Assembly: GCA_946902875.1 (NCBI GenBank)
Contig: OX336340.1
Span: 24,877,566-24,941,565 of the forward strand
Source: Nematopogon swammerdamellus
Lineage: Eukaryota; Arthropoda; Insecta; Lepidoptera; Adelidae
Direction of reading: 5' to 3'
Length of the DNA stretch: 64,000 bases
In this document: positions 33,182 through 42,996 of the stretch, piece after piece
Position numbering within the stretch: the stretch's first letter is position 1
Layout: each line of letters starts with the position of its first letter
The notes under the pieces: generated by a model
The model's database searches: none
Told to the model about the DNA's origin: nothing
The model's input: only the letters and a program-made list of their open reading frames with translations
Made by a program: the position numbers and the translations under genes

Positions 33182-33258
33182 TGCGAGCCTCGAACCCGCG
33201 GTCCCTGCCACCAATATATTGTGACCGACGTCTTAAACCACACGGCTAATCGGTCGTG
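33182..33258 (-). mobile_element. tRNA-like SINE head
   Basis: On the minus strand GATTAGCCGTGTGGTTTAAG resembles an A box and GCGGGTTCGAGGCTCG a B box at tRNA-like spacing. No A-run or clear ends. A second tRNA-like B box, GGGTTCGAATCCC, lies at 33698-33710 on the plus strand downstream of GTAAGAGTGGTAAGAGTG. Bases 33260-33640 hold nothing else. Confidence 0.45.
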
Positions 33259-34346
33259 TACTTATGAGGCGAATTTGGGAACAGTTGGTGAATATTTCAT
33301 GGAGCGACATCTAGCACTTCAATCATGTACTTAAATCAAAGAGATTAAAATAACCAGGTTATAGAGGGGCATTGATTTTATAGGGGGAGTCAGATGTACC
33401 GTCAGCGACGTTTTAAAGGTAACATGAAATTAGTCTTCATTTAAGTCCTAAGATGGCGCCAGGAGTATCGTATTTGAATTAAATAATAATTATATTTTTA
33501 AATCTGCTAATTATAGAACGGTGCTAAGTGGGAACAGCATAGTAAAGTTAAATTTTAAGATTATTTTATATTATGTTGAAATTTGTAAATAGTGCATTTT
33601 TAGGTTTTCATAATTTTTCCAATAAACATTTTCATGTTTTGTCAGCCAGTGAGCTTGTAAGAGTGGTAAGAGTGTAGGATTTGTATTTTTTGACAATGGG
33701 TTCGAATCCCTCAAATTTTGTTTTGTTTTTTTCTTTTTTTTTCTTTTTTAAGCAATATTACGGTGTTTAAATTTTTTAGGGTGTTTAGTTTTTTTTATAA
33801 CCACCTAAGAATTATTTTCGGAAATACAAAAACTTTTCACTTCTGCCGGCACTCCCGGAGTGCAACTGGGGCTTTTGACGTGATGACGTCACGTCTTATA
33901 AATTGATGAATACCGGCTGCATACACGAAAAAGTGTCACGTTCCATCTGAGCCTGTGTGTGCGAGCGAGAGCGCGTAACAAGCGATAGAGAGGCACAATC
34001 GGTATAGTCAAAGTTACCATGGAAACGTCTTAAGAAGTAAAACTGTCAAGATCAGACAACAGAAGTTTATTGATGGCCAGTCACAAGATGATTAATCTTT
34101 CTACTGGAAATAGAATTACTGATCTTTGCTCTATGTACTACGATTATTCCACGTCATCACGTAAAACTATCGTCCGTAAACCGACTTTACAGACAACCAA
34201 TTTTTTTTAGATAGATTTTGGGTTCCGTATAAAAATAGCAAAATGGGAAAACAATAAGTTTTATGGTGAGACCTTGGTTGTAATCGGTAAAATTATTTTA
34301 AAACTATATTATATTGGTTATTTAAAATGAAAAGAAAAACCACTTA

Positions 34347-34650
34347 GGTTCGAATCCGGTTGGCGTGTACCAATTAGTTTTTTTCTGACGAGAAAATTTA
34401 CGTGCATACGTACACCTGCTGCTTCACCGTTCGAAACCGGTGTAAAACTGTAGGCCCCTTCCCTTGCCCCATACTGGGTGGTAGGCTCAAATTGTAGCCG
34501 ACTGGGGTGTTACCACCGTACTGGATGTAAGATGGCCGCACAGCAATCTCGCTTGTGTTCTCCTCTAGTCCAGTATAGCCAGCATTGGCTGGTCGGAGCG
34601 TGTGCTTTGGCCCCTCCGACTCAGCCACTCATACTGGATTACATAAAAAA
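34347..34650 (+). mobile_element. tRNA-type SINE, 5'-truncated
   Basis: Starts within the B box (GGTTCGAATCCGG), then the core TAAAACTGTAGGCCCCTTCC, CTCAAATTGTAGCCGACTGG, and tail CATACTGGATTACATAAAAA. It ends about 65 bases from the donor of the TBC1D30 exon at 34715. Confidence 0.83.
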
Positions 34651-34714
34651 AAACCTGTAGCTACATATGTACGTGTAGAAGAAGAAGAAGAAGAACTTGC
34701 ATAGCAGTACTCAC

Positions 34715-34867
34715 TGGCGTGCCTCAGCAGAACTGTGAAGCCGTCGTTGAGTCTCTTCTGCTGTCGCCTCAGCTTGTCGCGCAAGCGTAACTGTCGCGCC
34801 AGTCGCATGCCCTCATCGCGCATGCGCCGCGTGCACTGCTCAGCCATGGCGTGTAGATCTGATAGTT
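34715..34867 (-). CDS. TBC1D30: TBC1D30 exon: coiled-coil-like basic segment
   Basis: 153 nt, phase 1 in and out. Acceptor CTTCTTCCAG directly above 34867, donor GTGAGT below 34715. It encodes ELSDLHAMAEQCTRRMRDEG, RLARQLRLRDKLRRQQKRLN and DGFTVLLRHA. It corresponds to the Leu/Lys/Arg-rich helix preceding the TBC domain in vertebrate TBC1D30 (LLRHLKQKDRLLHKVQ region). A Helitron begins only 12 bases upstream of the exon edge, in the intron. Confidence 0.88.
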
Positions 34868-35229
34868 CTGGAAGAAGAATCTATACATTTATTAAAATCG
34901 TTAAATTAATAATCTCTCTTTGTCTGTACGCGCATCACGCAAAAACCACTGAACGGAATTTGACGAAACTTTGTATAGTGACAGTGTATATCCCGGATTA
35001 ACATAATAAACAAAAAAATATAATAAAAATTAAAATTATTATAAAATTTAAATGACAAGTTGAAAACGGAGAACTGTCATCTCGACGTGAGCTGGCCGGT
35101 GACAAAATGTTTGATAAATAAAAAATAAAAAAAATTGAAGTCGAACTTATGTCGCTGTCATTGGTGCAATTTATATTTCTGTTGCCCGCGGCTTCGCTAG
35201 CGTGAAATTCGTATTAAAAAAAAGTAAGT

Positions 35230-36112
35230 AACTAAAGGCGGAGCCGAAGGCGGATCTGCGCTCACGTAAACGATATTCTTTCTCGATGAAAGTAACTAAG
35301 GGCGAGACGGAAGTCGGAGCTGAGTTCAGGAAGAAAAAAAACATTCTTTCTTGAATGAAGTAAGTAACTATGGGCAGGCCGCAGGCCGAGCTGCGTTCAG
35401 GAAGAAGCTAAACCATCTTGAAGAAAGTAAGTAACTAAGGCGAGGCCGAAGGCCGAGCTACGTTCTGATAAATAATAAACCATCTCGGAGAAAGCGAGTA
35501 ACTAGGGCGAGGCCGAAGGCCGAGCTGCGTTTAGGAAGAAGCTGAACCATCTTGAAGAAAGTAAGTAACTAAGGCGAGGCCGAAGGCCGAGCTACATTCT
35601 GATAAATAATAAACCATATCGAAGAAAGCAATTAACTAAGGGCGAGGCCGAAGGCCGAGCTGCGTTCAGGAAGAAGCTAAACCATAATGAAGGAAGTAAG
35701 TAACTAAGGCGAGGCCGAAGGCCGAGCTTCGTTCTGATAAATAATAAACCATCTCGAAGAAATGAAGTAACTAAGGACGAGGCCGCGGGCCGAGCTGTGT
35801 TCAGGAAAAAGCTAAACCATCTTGAAGAAAGTGAGTAACTAAGGCGAGGCCGAAGGCCGAGCTACATTCTGATAAATAATAAAACATCTTGAAGAAAGCA
35901 AGTAAATAAGGGCGAGGCCGAAGGCCGAGCTGCATTCGGGAAGAAGCTAAACCATCTCGAAGAAAGCAAGTAACTAAGGGCTAGGCCGAAGGCCGAGCTG
36001 CGGTCAGGAAGAAGATAAACCTTCTTGAAGAAAGTAAGTAACTAAGGCGAGGCCGAAGGCCGAGCTGCGTTCTGGATGAAGCTAAACCATCTCGAATAAA
36101 GTAGGTAACTAA
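35230..36112 (+). repeat. 67-bp minisatellite in Helitron copy 1
   Basis: About thirteen units containing AAGGCGAGGCCGAAGGCCGA G. Two unit types alternate, one with GCGTTCAGGAAGAAGCTAA and one with CTGATAAATAATAAACC, making a 134-bp dimer pattern. GCCGAAGGC is a short hairpin in each unit. Confidence 0.92.
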
Positions 36113-36214
36113 GCGATATTAAGATTGAGTTAAATTAATTTAAATTTTATTATAAAGTCCACGCTTCTGACGGCAAACATACCGTGCATCCTAAAACCTT
36201 GCGGTTATTCCCGG

Positions 36215-36460
36215 CTGGATGGCAAGAGGCCCGATGGTATCACCTTAGTTCCATGGGCCAAGGGTAGGTATTTGATGTGGGACGCCATTTGTGTTCTCAC
36301 ATTGGCTCCAAGTCACGTTCGGGCATCTTCAAGACCGGCCGGCGCGGCCGAGGCCTGGGCGGACAGCCTCAAACGCAATAAATATTGTAGATATATAATT
36401 CAAGATTTCGAATTTGTTGCGTTTGCGCTTGAAACCCTCGGTCCGTGGAGCAGTCATTGA
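36215..36460 (+). pseudogene. Captured LINE-type nuclease-like domain fragment
   Basis: The frame reads LDGKRPDGITLVPWAKGR, WDAICVLTLAPSHV, then ALETLGPWSSH and a stop. Downstream frameshifted pieces continue AKSFLNRLG and AIQRGNAASVLGT. This C-terminal domain is common next to retroelement reverse transcriptases. The PD...D...K spacing resembles a restriction-like (PD-(D/E)XK) endonuclease; that reading is an inference. The identical fragment is at 45455-45700. Confidence 0.7.
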
Positions 36461-37054
36461 AGCCAAAAGCTTCTTGAACAGGCTTGGGACGCAACTGGTG
36501 TCCCGCAATCAAGAGCCTACTTCATTCAAACGGTAAGCTTTGCCATCCAGCGGGGTAATGCCGCAAGTGTTCTAGGAACATTTGAAAACGCCCCTTTTAT
36601 GATAGTTATTTTAATGTTTGTTAGGTAGGTTTTAATTATTTAGTTATTAATATTACTTTTTTATATATTTTATTAAATAAATAGATGGAGTAAACGATAT
36701 TATATGCCATCGAAGAAAGGAAGTCATTTAAGGCGAGGCCCGAAGGCAGAAGAGGGTTTTTGGTTTACCTGAACGCAGCTCGGCCTTCGGCCTCGCCCTT
36801 AGTTACTTACTTTCTTCGTGAAGGTTTATTGTCTTCCAGGATGCAGCTGGGCCTTCGGCCTCGCCGTTAGTTGCTTACTTTATTTGAGAAGATTTATCGT
36901 TTACCTGAACGCAGCTCGGCCTTCGGATTCGCCCTTAGTTACTTAGATTCTTCTTTGAAATACGAATTTCACGCGAGCGAAGCCGCGGGCAACAGCTAGT
37001 CATCAATAAAACTATCAAAATATGCCCCTCTTTTGGGGCTTCGTATCCGCACGC

Positions 37055-37110
37055 GTGCCTTGGGAGAGGCCTATGTCCAGCAGTGGACCGATACAGGCTG
37101 ATGATGATGA
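37055..37110 (+). pseudogene. RTE-type LINE 3' tip
   Basis: GAGGCCTATGTCCAGCAGTG G followed by CTGATGATGATGATG, the (ATG)n-type 3' tail; a longer relative is at 52740-53010. Confidence 0.6.
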
Positions 37111-37119
37111 TGATGATGA

Positions 37120-37610
37120 TGATCCGCACGGAATCCCTATTACTAAGCCTACGCCGTCTGTCTGTCTGTCTGTCTGTCTGTCCGAGGGCTGTATCTTTTG
37201 AACCGTAATAGGTAGCCCCCTTCCGGCCGCGTGCGTAACTGAGTTTCGTAACTGGTTGCGGTAGAACAATGTTTATTCTTTTTTCGAAACTGGTTACAAA
37301 GCGAGACGTTGAAATTTTGACAGAATATGTGTTAATAGGGCCGATGTCAGAGTTTCCACTTTCCACCTATCCCTACTGGTAGGGATAAGTGGATTTTTTT
37401 CCACTTATCCCTACCAGGGGGGATAGCTTGGTATGGATAAGTGTACCAGGCGGATATAACAACAAATAATAAAAATAAGAAAAAGTAAAAAATTCACCGG
37501 AGTCCCCATACAAGAAACTAAAAACAGTATGAAGCAGCGCTGACCATAACATGGCGATACGGAACCCTCGGTGTGCGAGTTCGACTCGCACTTGGCCGGT
37601 TTTTTTTATC
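37120..37610 (-). mobile_element. CCGGCCAAGTG-family element
   Basis: Minus-strand copy from AAAACCGGCCAAGTGCGAGT (37607) through ATACGGAACCCTCGG reversed, a (CTGT)n tract (37148-37180) and CCGAGGGCTGTATCTTTTGA. Contains a small tandem of GGGATAAGTGGA units near 37370. Confidence 0.7.
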
Positions 37611-37790
37611 ATGTCCCGTTCAGCAGTGCAATCTATAAGGGAGAACCGGGTAAGAAACCTTTAGAGCTTTTTTTTTTCAATATAACTTACATGCTAACAT
37701 CTATGTCTAAGTAAAAAAGATAATAAAATACAAAGAACATAGGGTTCAGTCAAGTCATTAATAAAAGTTAAGTTTATACATAATACATAT

Positions 37791-38291
37791 ACAGGCTGTT
37801 TCCGGATAGGGTTTCGTAACTTCAGGGTTCGAAAGGGGTTCATATTTGAAGACGAAAAGCTCTTAAACTTTTTCCCAGATTCGGTCATAGTATTTTTTGT
37901 TGAAAATCGTTTCATCGAGATTTTGTGGACGGTTAACCTCCGTCTTTATTAAATAAAATTAAATAAAACTATTAGTTCAGCATGCAAGTTAGTCACTTTA
38001 TGACTAACTTGCATGCTGAACTAATAGAGTTGAACTGCATTTAGGTAAATCCCAAACACTTAAATTTGAATGACATAAAAAGAAAAAGGGGACTGGACTG
38101 GGTCATTGCACTCCCCAGACCTAGACAGCACTGTTGTCAAATCTCACTGTCCATCGAGTTATTATTACAATTTTCAATTTTTGTATGAAAAAAATAATGG
38201 AATTTCGATTTGAGTGATAAGAATTTTTTTGTTCTAATAATGAGTACTTTCTATTTCTGAAGTTTCTAAAGCTTATCCTGAAACAACTTGT
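37791..38291. mobile_element. ACAGGGTGTTTCAGGATAGG-type MITE, long copy
   Basis: Termini ACAGGCTGTTTCCGGATAGG and the imperfect inverse TTATCCTGAAACAACTTGT. Body motifs TTCGAAAGGGG, TTTCCCAGATTCGGTCAT, AATCGTTTCATCGAGATTT. Related elements: 48427-48892 (inverted) and 60367-60630 (partial). The right end is about 45 bp from the donor of exon 38336-38424. It contains a perfect hairpin at 37969-38027. Confidence 0.8.
37969..38027. repeat. Perfect 27-bp-arm hairpin
   Basis: The arms 37969-37995 and 38001-38027 are exact inverse copies (CTATTAGTTCAGCATGCAAG and onward) around a 5-nt loop. Confidence 0.95.
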
Positions 38292-38335
38292 ATAAACAGG
38301 CGTACATGAAACAATATGTATATTATAGCACTGAC

Positions 38336-38424
38336 CCAGTCCCTCCAGAAAACTCTTCTCTACAGCTTCTGTTTTTTCGTGCGTGCATATGGATGATGTG
38401 AACGACCCCGCCGAGCTTGAATAC
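38336..38424 (-). CDS. TBC1D30: TBC1D30 exon: serine-rich linker
   Basis: 89 nt with acceptor TTGTATTTATAG above 38424 and donor GTCAGT below 38336. It enters in phase 2 and leaves in phase 1, exactly what is needed to join exons 41103-41191 and 34715-34867, which do not fit each other directly. It encodes YSSSAGSFTSSICTHEKTEA then VEKSFLEGL. Homology to vertebrate TBC1D30 is weak here (a Ser-rich stretch is expected), so the call rests on phase, splice sites and position. Confidence 0.72.
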
Positions 38425-38514
38425 CTATAAATACAATTATTTCATGAAACATTGAGTAAGTTGGCGTTCTTCAAAAATATATAGTCCCAAGCATATTTCG
38501 CCTTACATACATAC

Positions 38515-38800
38515 ATACATAGCGTCACGCCTGATTCCCAGTAGGCAGAGACTGCGGACCTCCACGTGCCACGATCCTGACACACTTCATACCGCCTCTT
38601 TCACTCTCATATTGTTCTTCATACATTCTCTTTGGTTACGGGTACTACGCACTTGACCCTTTATGATCACATGCCAGATCTGGTCTGGTGGTACCTTCGT
38701 TAGTCTCCTATCATCCATTCTTCCAACATGGCCGAACCATTATATAACGGTGCTACTGAGCACACTCATATTTCCCGCCTATTGCCATCCTACAAACCTT
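38515..38800 (-). pseudogene. RTE-like LINE ORF2 C-terminal fragment
   Basis: Minus-strand reading includes RMYEEQYESERG and, after a frame change, CQDRGTWRSAVSAYWESGVT. This is the DRxxWRxxV end of RTE-type ORF2. A related stretch is at 52430-52640. Bases 38800-39190 contain CpG-containing unique sequence without a recognised exon. Confidence 0.6.
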
Positions 38801-39194
38801 CAGCTCACAGGCCTTGCGGGTAGGTTAGAAAGTGGAAACATGGGCGAAGGGAATTGGACATTCTCGCGGGTAGTCGCGATTGGCGCGGTGACGAAGAAAG
38901 ACGCGCGCGCGAGAAGACGAGAGTGTTCCTGGAGGAAGAGACGTTGGAATGTGTAAGGTGAATTGATTGCGACAGAGACGTTTGTTTAGTTTATAAGTTA
39001 GTCCGCGAGCGAGAAGGTGACTCGGTCGGGGCCAGAGGTCATTCCGGACGCTGCTGGCGTGGAAGCTGGAGATCTGCACGTCTTGGTGAGTGAGCCCTAC
39101 CTATTACCTACATCTATCTTCCCATCTGTCCGTGCTGAGTACCCGTTATTAAGTGCCACACCATCTCGCCGTACATCCTGTATGTTATTTTGAT

Positions 39195-39640
39195 GTTGTA
39201 ACGGCGAGTACATTAATTTCGCCAGCGCAATCCTCATGTTTTTTCCGAGACAAAAAAGTGAATAAAGTTATTCCCTAAAGTGTCTAGTTTTGGAGATATT
39301 AATTTTGGAAATTTATGTTTTCGTCTAGTGTAATTTGACGCGTGAGGGGGGAAGGTGCTGGCGCGGGAACGGTTAGGGGCGAAAAACTCACACTGCGCCG
39401 CCTCCGCACATCTCCTCTCTCCGCGCACTTATCCCTGCACTATCACTCACCGCGCGCCTTTCATTCCCACGTTCGTGCGGAACCTTAGATCCTTTTACAC
39501 TAAATAAATTAATTAGTTTGTATGAAAACTGTAACTTTTTATTTAAAGGAAATTCAGAAAAAAGTTATTTGACTTTTTTGTTACTCTTGATCCCAATAAT
39601 CATTTCCTAAATTTAATGTACTCGCCGTTTTTACAGCCTG
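39195..39640. mobile_element. MITE-like element with ACGGCGAGTACATTAA termini
   Basis: GTTGTAACGGCGAGTACATT AATTTCG at the left and AATGTACTCGCCGTTTTTAC at the right are inverted. The left internal end GCGCAATCCTCATG is shared with 57400-57535, a partial copy. Confidence 0.65.
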
Positions 39641-39768
39641 TATAGTAAAAGACGACTAAGAAATAAGTGCGAGCGTTGTCCACGCACACAGGGTTCCGTA
39701 GCCATTTCCTTCTTCCACGCTATCGCACCATGTCTTGCGCGCGGCTGTTTTTATTAACTTAAGCGGCG

Positions 39769-40168
39769 GGTGGCCGAGTGGTTTCGGTATCGGCTTCTCA
39801 TGCGAGAGGTCCGAGGTTCGAATCCGGTCGGCGTGTACCAATGAGTTTTTTTCTGACGAAAAAAATTACGTGCATACCTACACCTGCTGCTTCACCGTTC
39901 GGAACCGTTGTAAAACTGTAGGTCCCTTCCCTTGCCCCTTACTAGGTGGTAGGCTTAAATTGTAGCCGACTGGGTTGGTACCACCGCACTGGATGTAGGA
40001 TGGCCGCATAGCAGCCTCGGTTGTGTTCTCCTCTAGTCCAGTATAGCCAGCAATCCAGGGAAGTCTCCGGTATGGCATCTACCTTCTCGGAGGTGATATT
40101 GGGTGGTCGGAGCATGTGCTTTGGCTCCTCCGACTCAGCCAATCATACCGGATTACATAAAAAAAAAC
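39769..40168 (+). mobile_element. tRNA-headed SINE, best full copy
   Basis: Head with A box GTGGCCGAGTGGTTTCGG and B box GAGGTTCGAATCCGG; shared core at 39911-39995; tail GGAGGTGATATTGGGTGG, CTCAGCCAATCATACCGGAT TACAT and A-run. The 5' flank AACTTAAGCGGCGGGTGGCC is also seen at 59199. Confidence 0.9.
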
Positions 40169-40187
40169 TAACTATGCTATTTTTAAC

Positions 40188-40395
40188 CCCTGACGCCAAA
40201 GGAGGGGTGAGTTCTAAAGTTTGACGCCTCCGTCTGTCTGTGTGTCTGTTTGTGTGTCTGTCTGTGTGACTGTGTCTGCTGTGGCATCGTAGCTCCCAAA
40301 TTGATGGACCAATTTGGATGCGGTTTTTTTTTATTAGAAAGCTGGTTTAACCGGGATCGCTCTTAGCTATGTTAGTAATCAAGTAACATCAAGCG
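40188..40395 (+). repeat. GGACCGATTTG-family piece
   Basis: CCCCTGACGCCAAAGGAGGG, (GT)n with CTGTCTGTG, CCAATTTGGATGCGG, CTTAGCTATGTTAGTAATCA. Confidence 0.55.
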
Positions 40396-40479
40396 TTGGT
40401 GACAGACAGACGGACCGACGGAAATACACCTAACCGATTTTATAAGGGTTGCGTTGCTATCTATAGAACCCTAAATAGG

Positions 40480-41045
40480 AAAAGATACCGCGCTCAAAGG
40501 CGACAGAACGCAGCAGCCACGTGTCGCTTTGGCAAAGGTTTTCCATCGTGTCATGCAGCAGGTATTACGGTCATCGTGCCTTACTTGCTGATTGATAGTT
40601 ATCTTGTCCTAATACTTTGCTAAATGGAATGCTCGGAGGAACTGTTTAACGCAATCCCGCCGTCCCCTTTCCACCTCCGCACAATGCGCACTGGGCAGGG
40701 ATTGCATCCCTATACGTTGGACTTACCATGGATGCGTACCGATCGGTTCTGCAGATCTTTCCTCCACAGAACTGGTAAACTCTGGAACGCTCTCCCTGCC
40801 GACATATTTTCCCCCAAGTATAGTCTCGGGCCCTTCAAGAGAGACGTGAATAGGCACCTGACAGGCCGGCATGGCATTCGCAACCCCCGCGTACGACCGA
40901 ATGTGCATGGGGTCAGTTAGACACCTTATGGGTGGCTCGGCGCCACATGTCGCGCTTTCTATAAAAAATAAATAAAAAAAGGTGGCGATCGGTGTTGTGC
41001 GGTAGTTCACCTGAGCTCTTGCAGCATGACACCGATAGCCTTCTT
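40480..41045 (+). mobile_element. GGGGCCGGTAC-type SINE interrupted by a LINE 3' end
   Basis: Left part to about 40622 has GTCATGCAGCAGGTATTACG GTC and CTTGTCCTAATACTTTG. It resumes at about 40980 with GGTGGCGATCGGTGTTGTGC and GCATGACACCGATAG. Confidence 0.7.
40624..40975 (+). pseudogene. CR1/Jockey-like LINE ORF2 C-terminus, nested
   Basis: An open frame gives RTDRFCRSFLHRTGKLWNAL, PADIFSP, LGPFKRDVNRHLTGRHGI and a stop at 40918-40920, then a 3' UTR with GTGGCTCGGCGCCACATG and TTCTATAAAAAATAAATAAA. The RTxRxxxSF...WNxLP...F.R.VN..L signature is the end of ORF2. 5'-truncated. Confidence 0.88.
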
Positions 41046-41102
41046 CTGATGACTTCCTACCCCTATTGCCTACAGCGTGTTGGTATTTATGTATGTAGAT
41101 AC

Positions 41103-41191
41103 CTGTGCGGATAGTCTCCCCTGCCGCAGCCCCAGCCTCGCTGATCGCTGTACAGCTCGTCCAATAGCTGCTCGATCAGGTCCTCCACTCT
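41103..41191 (-). CDS. TBC1D30: TBC1D30 exon: N-terminal LLDELYS segment
   Basis: 89 nt, acceptor TTCCCTAG above 41191, donor GTATCT below 41103; phase 0 in, phase 2 out. It encodes RVEDLIEQLLDELYSDQRGW then GCGRGDYPH. LLDELYS followed by Gly-rich sequence matches LLNELYS in the long vertebrate TBC1D30 isoform. Upstream partner 42997-43188, downstream partner 38336-38424. Confidence 0.85.
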
Positions 41192-41247
41192 CTAGGGAAA
41201 TTCAGCATTGAAACACGAACACAACCCAGACCACCTCAACCAGGAAT

Positions 41248-41505
41248 ATGATATGACTCCCTTCTTATATTACTAGGTGGCAGGGTTTAACCCGCCTGGG
41301 TTGGTACCACCGCACTGAATGAAAGTTCGGTCTAAACGGCTATGTGAATAGTTTGTGTTTTCCGTCCAGTTCAGTGTAGCCGGCACGACCGAACGGAAGC
41401 ATTGACGTGGAACCAAGTTCACCCGGTGTTATGGGCTGACATCACGGATGTTGTATTGTAGGTGATGTAGCCAACCGTGTCAGGTTCCATAAAAAAAAAA
41501 CCAAG
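41248..41505 (+). mobile_element. SINE, 5'-truncated (GGGGCCGGTAC-type)
   Basis: Starts GATATGACTCCCTTCTTATA, then core GGTGGCAGGGTTTAACCC, GGTTGGTACCACCGCACTG and tail CAACCGTGTCAGGTTCCAT with A-run. Confidence 0.8.
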
Positions 41506-41584
41506 AAGCCACCGTGGAGCTGGATTTGCTGATAAGATTGAGGGAGACAACAGAAATTAAAATATTTCAAAGGAGACCTCCAAC

Positions 41585-41865
41585 GGATACCTACACCTGC
41601 TCTTCACCGTTCGGAACCGGTGTAAAACTGTAGGTCCCTTCCATTGCCCCTTACTAGGTGGTGGACTCAAATTGTAGCCGACTGGGGTGTTACCACCGTA
41701 CTGGATGTAAGATGGCCGCATAGCAGGCTCTTTCGGTTGTGCTCTCCTCTAGTCCAGTATAGCCAGCAATCCAGGGAAGTCTTCCGTATTGCACCTAACT
41801 TCTCGGAGGTGATATTGGCTGGTCGGAGCATGTTCTTGACTCAGCCATCCATACCGAATTACATA
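41585..41865 (+). mobile_element. tRNA-type SINE, 5'-truncated
   Basis: Starts ACACCTGCTCTTCACCG, core TAAAACTGTAGGTCCC, tail CATACCGAATTACATAAAA. Confidence 0.8.
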
Positions 41866-42175
41866 AAAGAAAACGGATGTAGTAAACATTACACATAGCA
41901 ACAACGAAAACAACAAAACAAGAAGAAAACGTTTTAGTTACAGGACTCTCGAAAGCCCCGAGTGACGTGTGAAGAGTCACCGAATCTTAATTCACTCCAG
42001 ACCCATATCTACTCGGGCTCCCGATATAGATCGATCGACTAGTGAGCGTCACGCGTAAACAAATGTTAATTCACTTCAGCCCCAAAACTTCCCGGGATCC
42101 CAGTGTAGCTGTCACACCTCAATAATGTAATTAATTATTTCATTTAGCATAATATTATATTTTTTTTATTTTTAT

Positions 42176-42533
42176 GGAAACTGACACGGTTGGCTACATC
42201 ACCTACACATCCGTGATGTCAGCCCATAACACCGGGTGAACTAGGTGCCATGTCAGTGCTTCCCTTCGGTCGTGCTGGCTACACTGAACTGGACGGAAAA
42301 CACAAACTATTTACATAGCCGTTTCATTAAGTGCGGTGGTACCCAACCCGGGCGGGTTGAACCCTACCACCTAGTAAGGTAAGAAGGGAAGGGACCTACA
42401 GTTTTACGTTGAATCCGAACCACCTGTCAGCCTCCAACGGTCGAGCGGTCACCCATCCAAGTACTGACCGGCTCAGCGTTGCTTAACAATCAATAGCGAC
42501 AGTCGACTGTCTGCACCACTGAGCTATCGATGC
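42176..42533 (-). mobile_element. 5S/tRNA-headed SINE with complete composite head
   Basis: On the minus strand: A-box-like TCGATAGCTCAGTGGTGCAG (from 42529), then a 5S rRNA-like block GTTAAGCAACGCTGAGCC and GTACTTGGATGGGTGACCGC (42443-42485), B-box-like GGTTCGGATTC (42421-42411), core, and tail GTGTCAGTTTCCAT. This copy keeps all 5S internal-control parts. Bases 42536-42990 are AT-rich intron. Confidence 0.88.
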
Positions 42534-42996
42534 TGACAAAAATTTGAAGAAAGATAGATAAGGTAGGACACATGTATCACCCATTCACAAATTAGTATTT
42601 TCAGACACTCAACTATAGTCTTATTTCAATAAGAATTCAAATATATTTTGGAAAAGGTCTAAGTTATCTAGGTTTAAGTAATCTTTACTTTTACTCAGAT
42701 ATTTTTAAACCAAAGAAAAATGCTCTTGAATGGAATAATAATGGTAAAGACTAAAACAGTTTAATATGTTAAAATACAAGGACCCTTTGAAAATCCGCAA
42801 CAAGAATTTCACATCTACAATCTACTTAAAAATAAAATGGGGGGAAAATAGTTTAATGAAATTTGTTTTAAGGTTAGTTTTTTAGGTTAGTCTTGTTTTA
42901 GTTTTAATTTTATAGCTTTATGTTTTTTTTCTGTTAATAAATTGTATATTAACTTTGGAGATAAATCGACTTCAATCAGCTTAGTTAATTGCATAC

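Larger units (their letters stand above)
34880..36999 (+). mobile_element. Non-autonomous Helitron with minisatellite and captured fragment, copy 1
   Basis: TCTATACATTTATTAAAATC start after A (34879); CAACAGCTAG end at 36999 followed by T. Contents: a 67-bp minisatellite (35230-36112), a retroelement nuclease fragment (36215-36460) and inverted units of the same minisatellite (36720-36950). Nearly identical to 44120-46307. Confidence 0.9.

Noticed and set aside
36272..36460. Small host gene duplicated at 45512-45700
   Set aside because: It lies inside two copies of a Helitron, lacks its own start context and is a frameshifted retroelement fragment.
42443..42485. Possible 5S rRNA gene
   Set aside because: Only the internal promoter region matches 5S RNA; it is a SINE head present in many copies.
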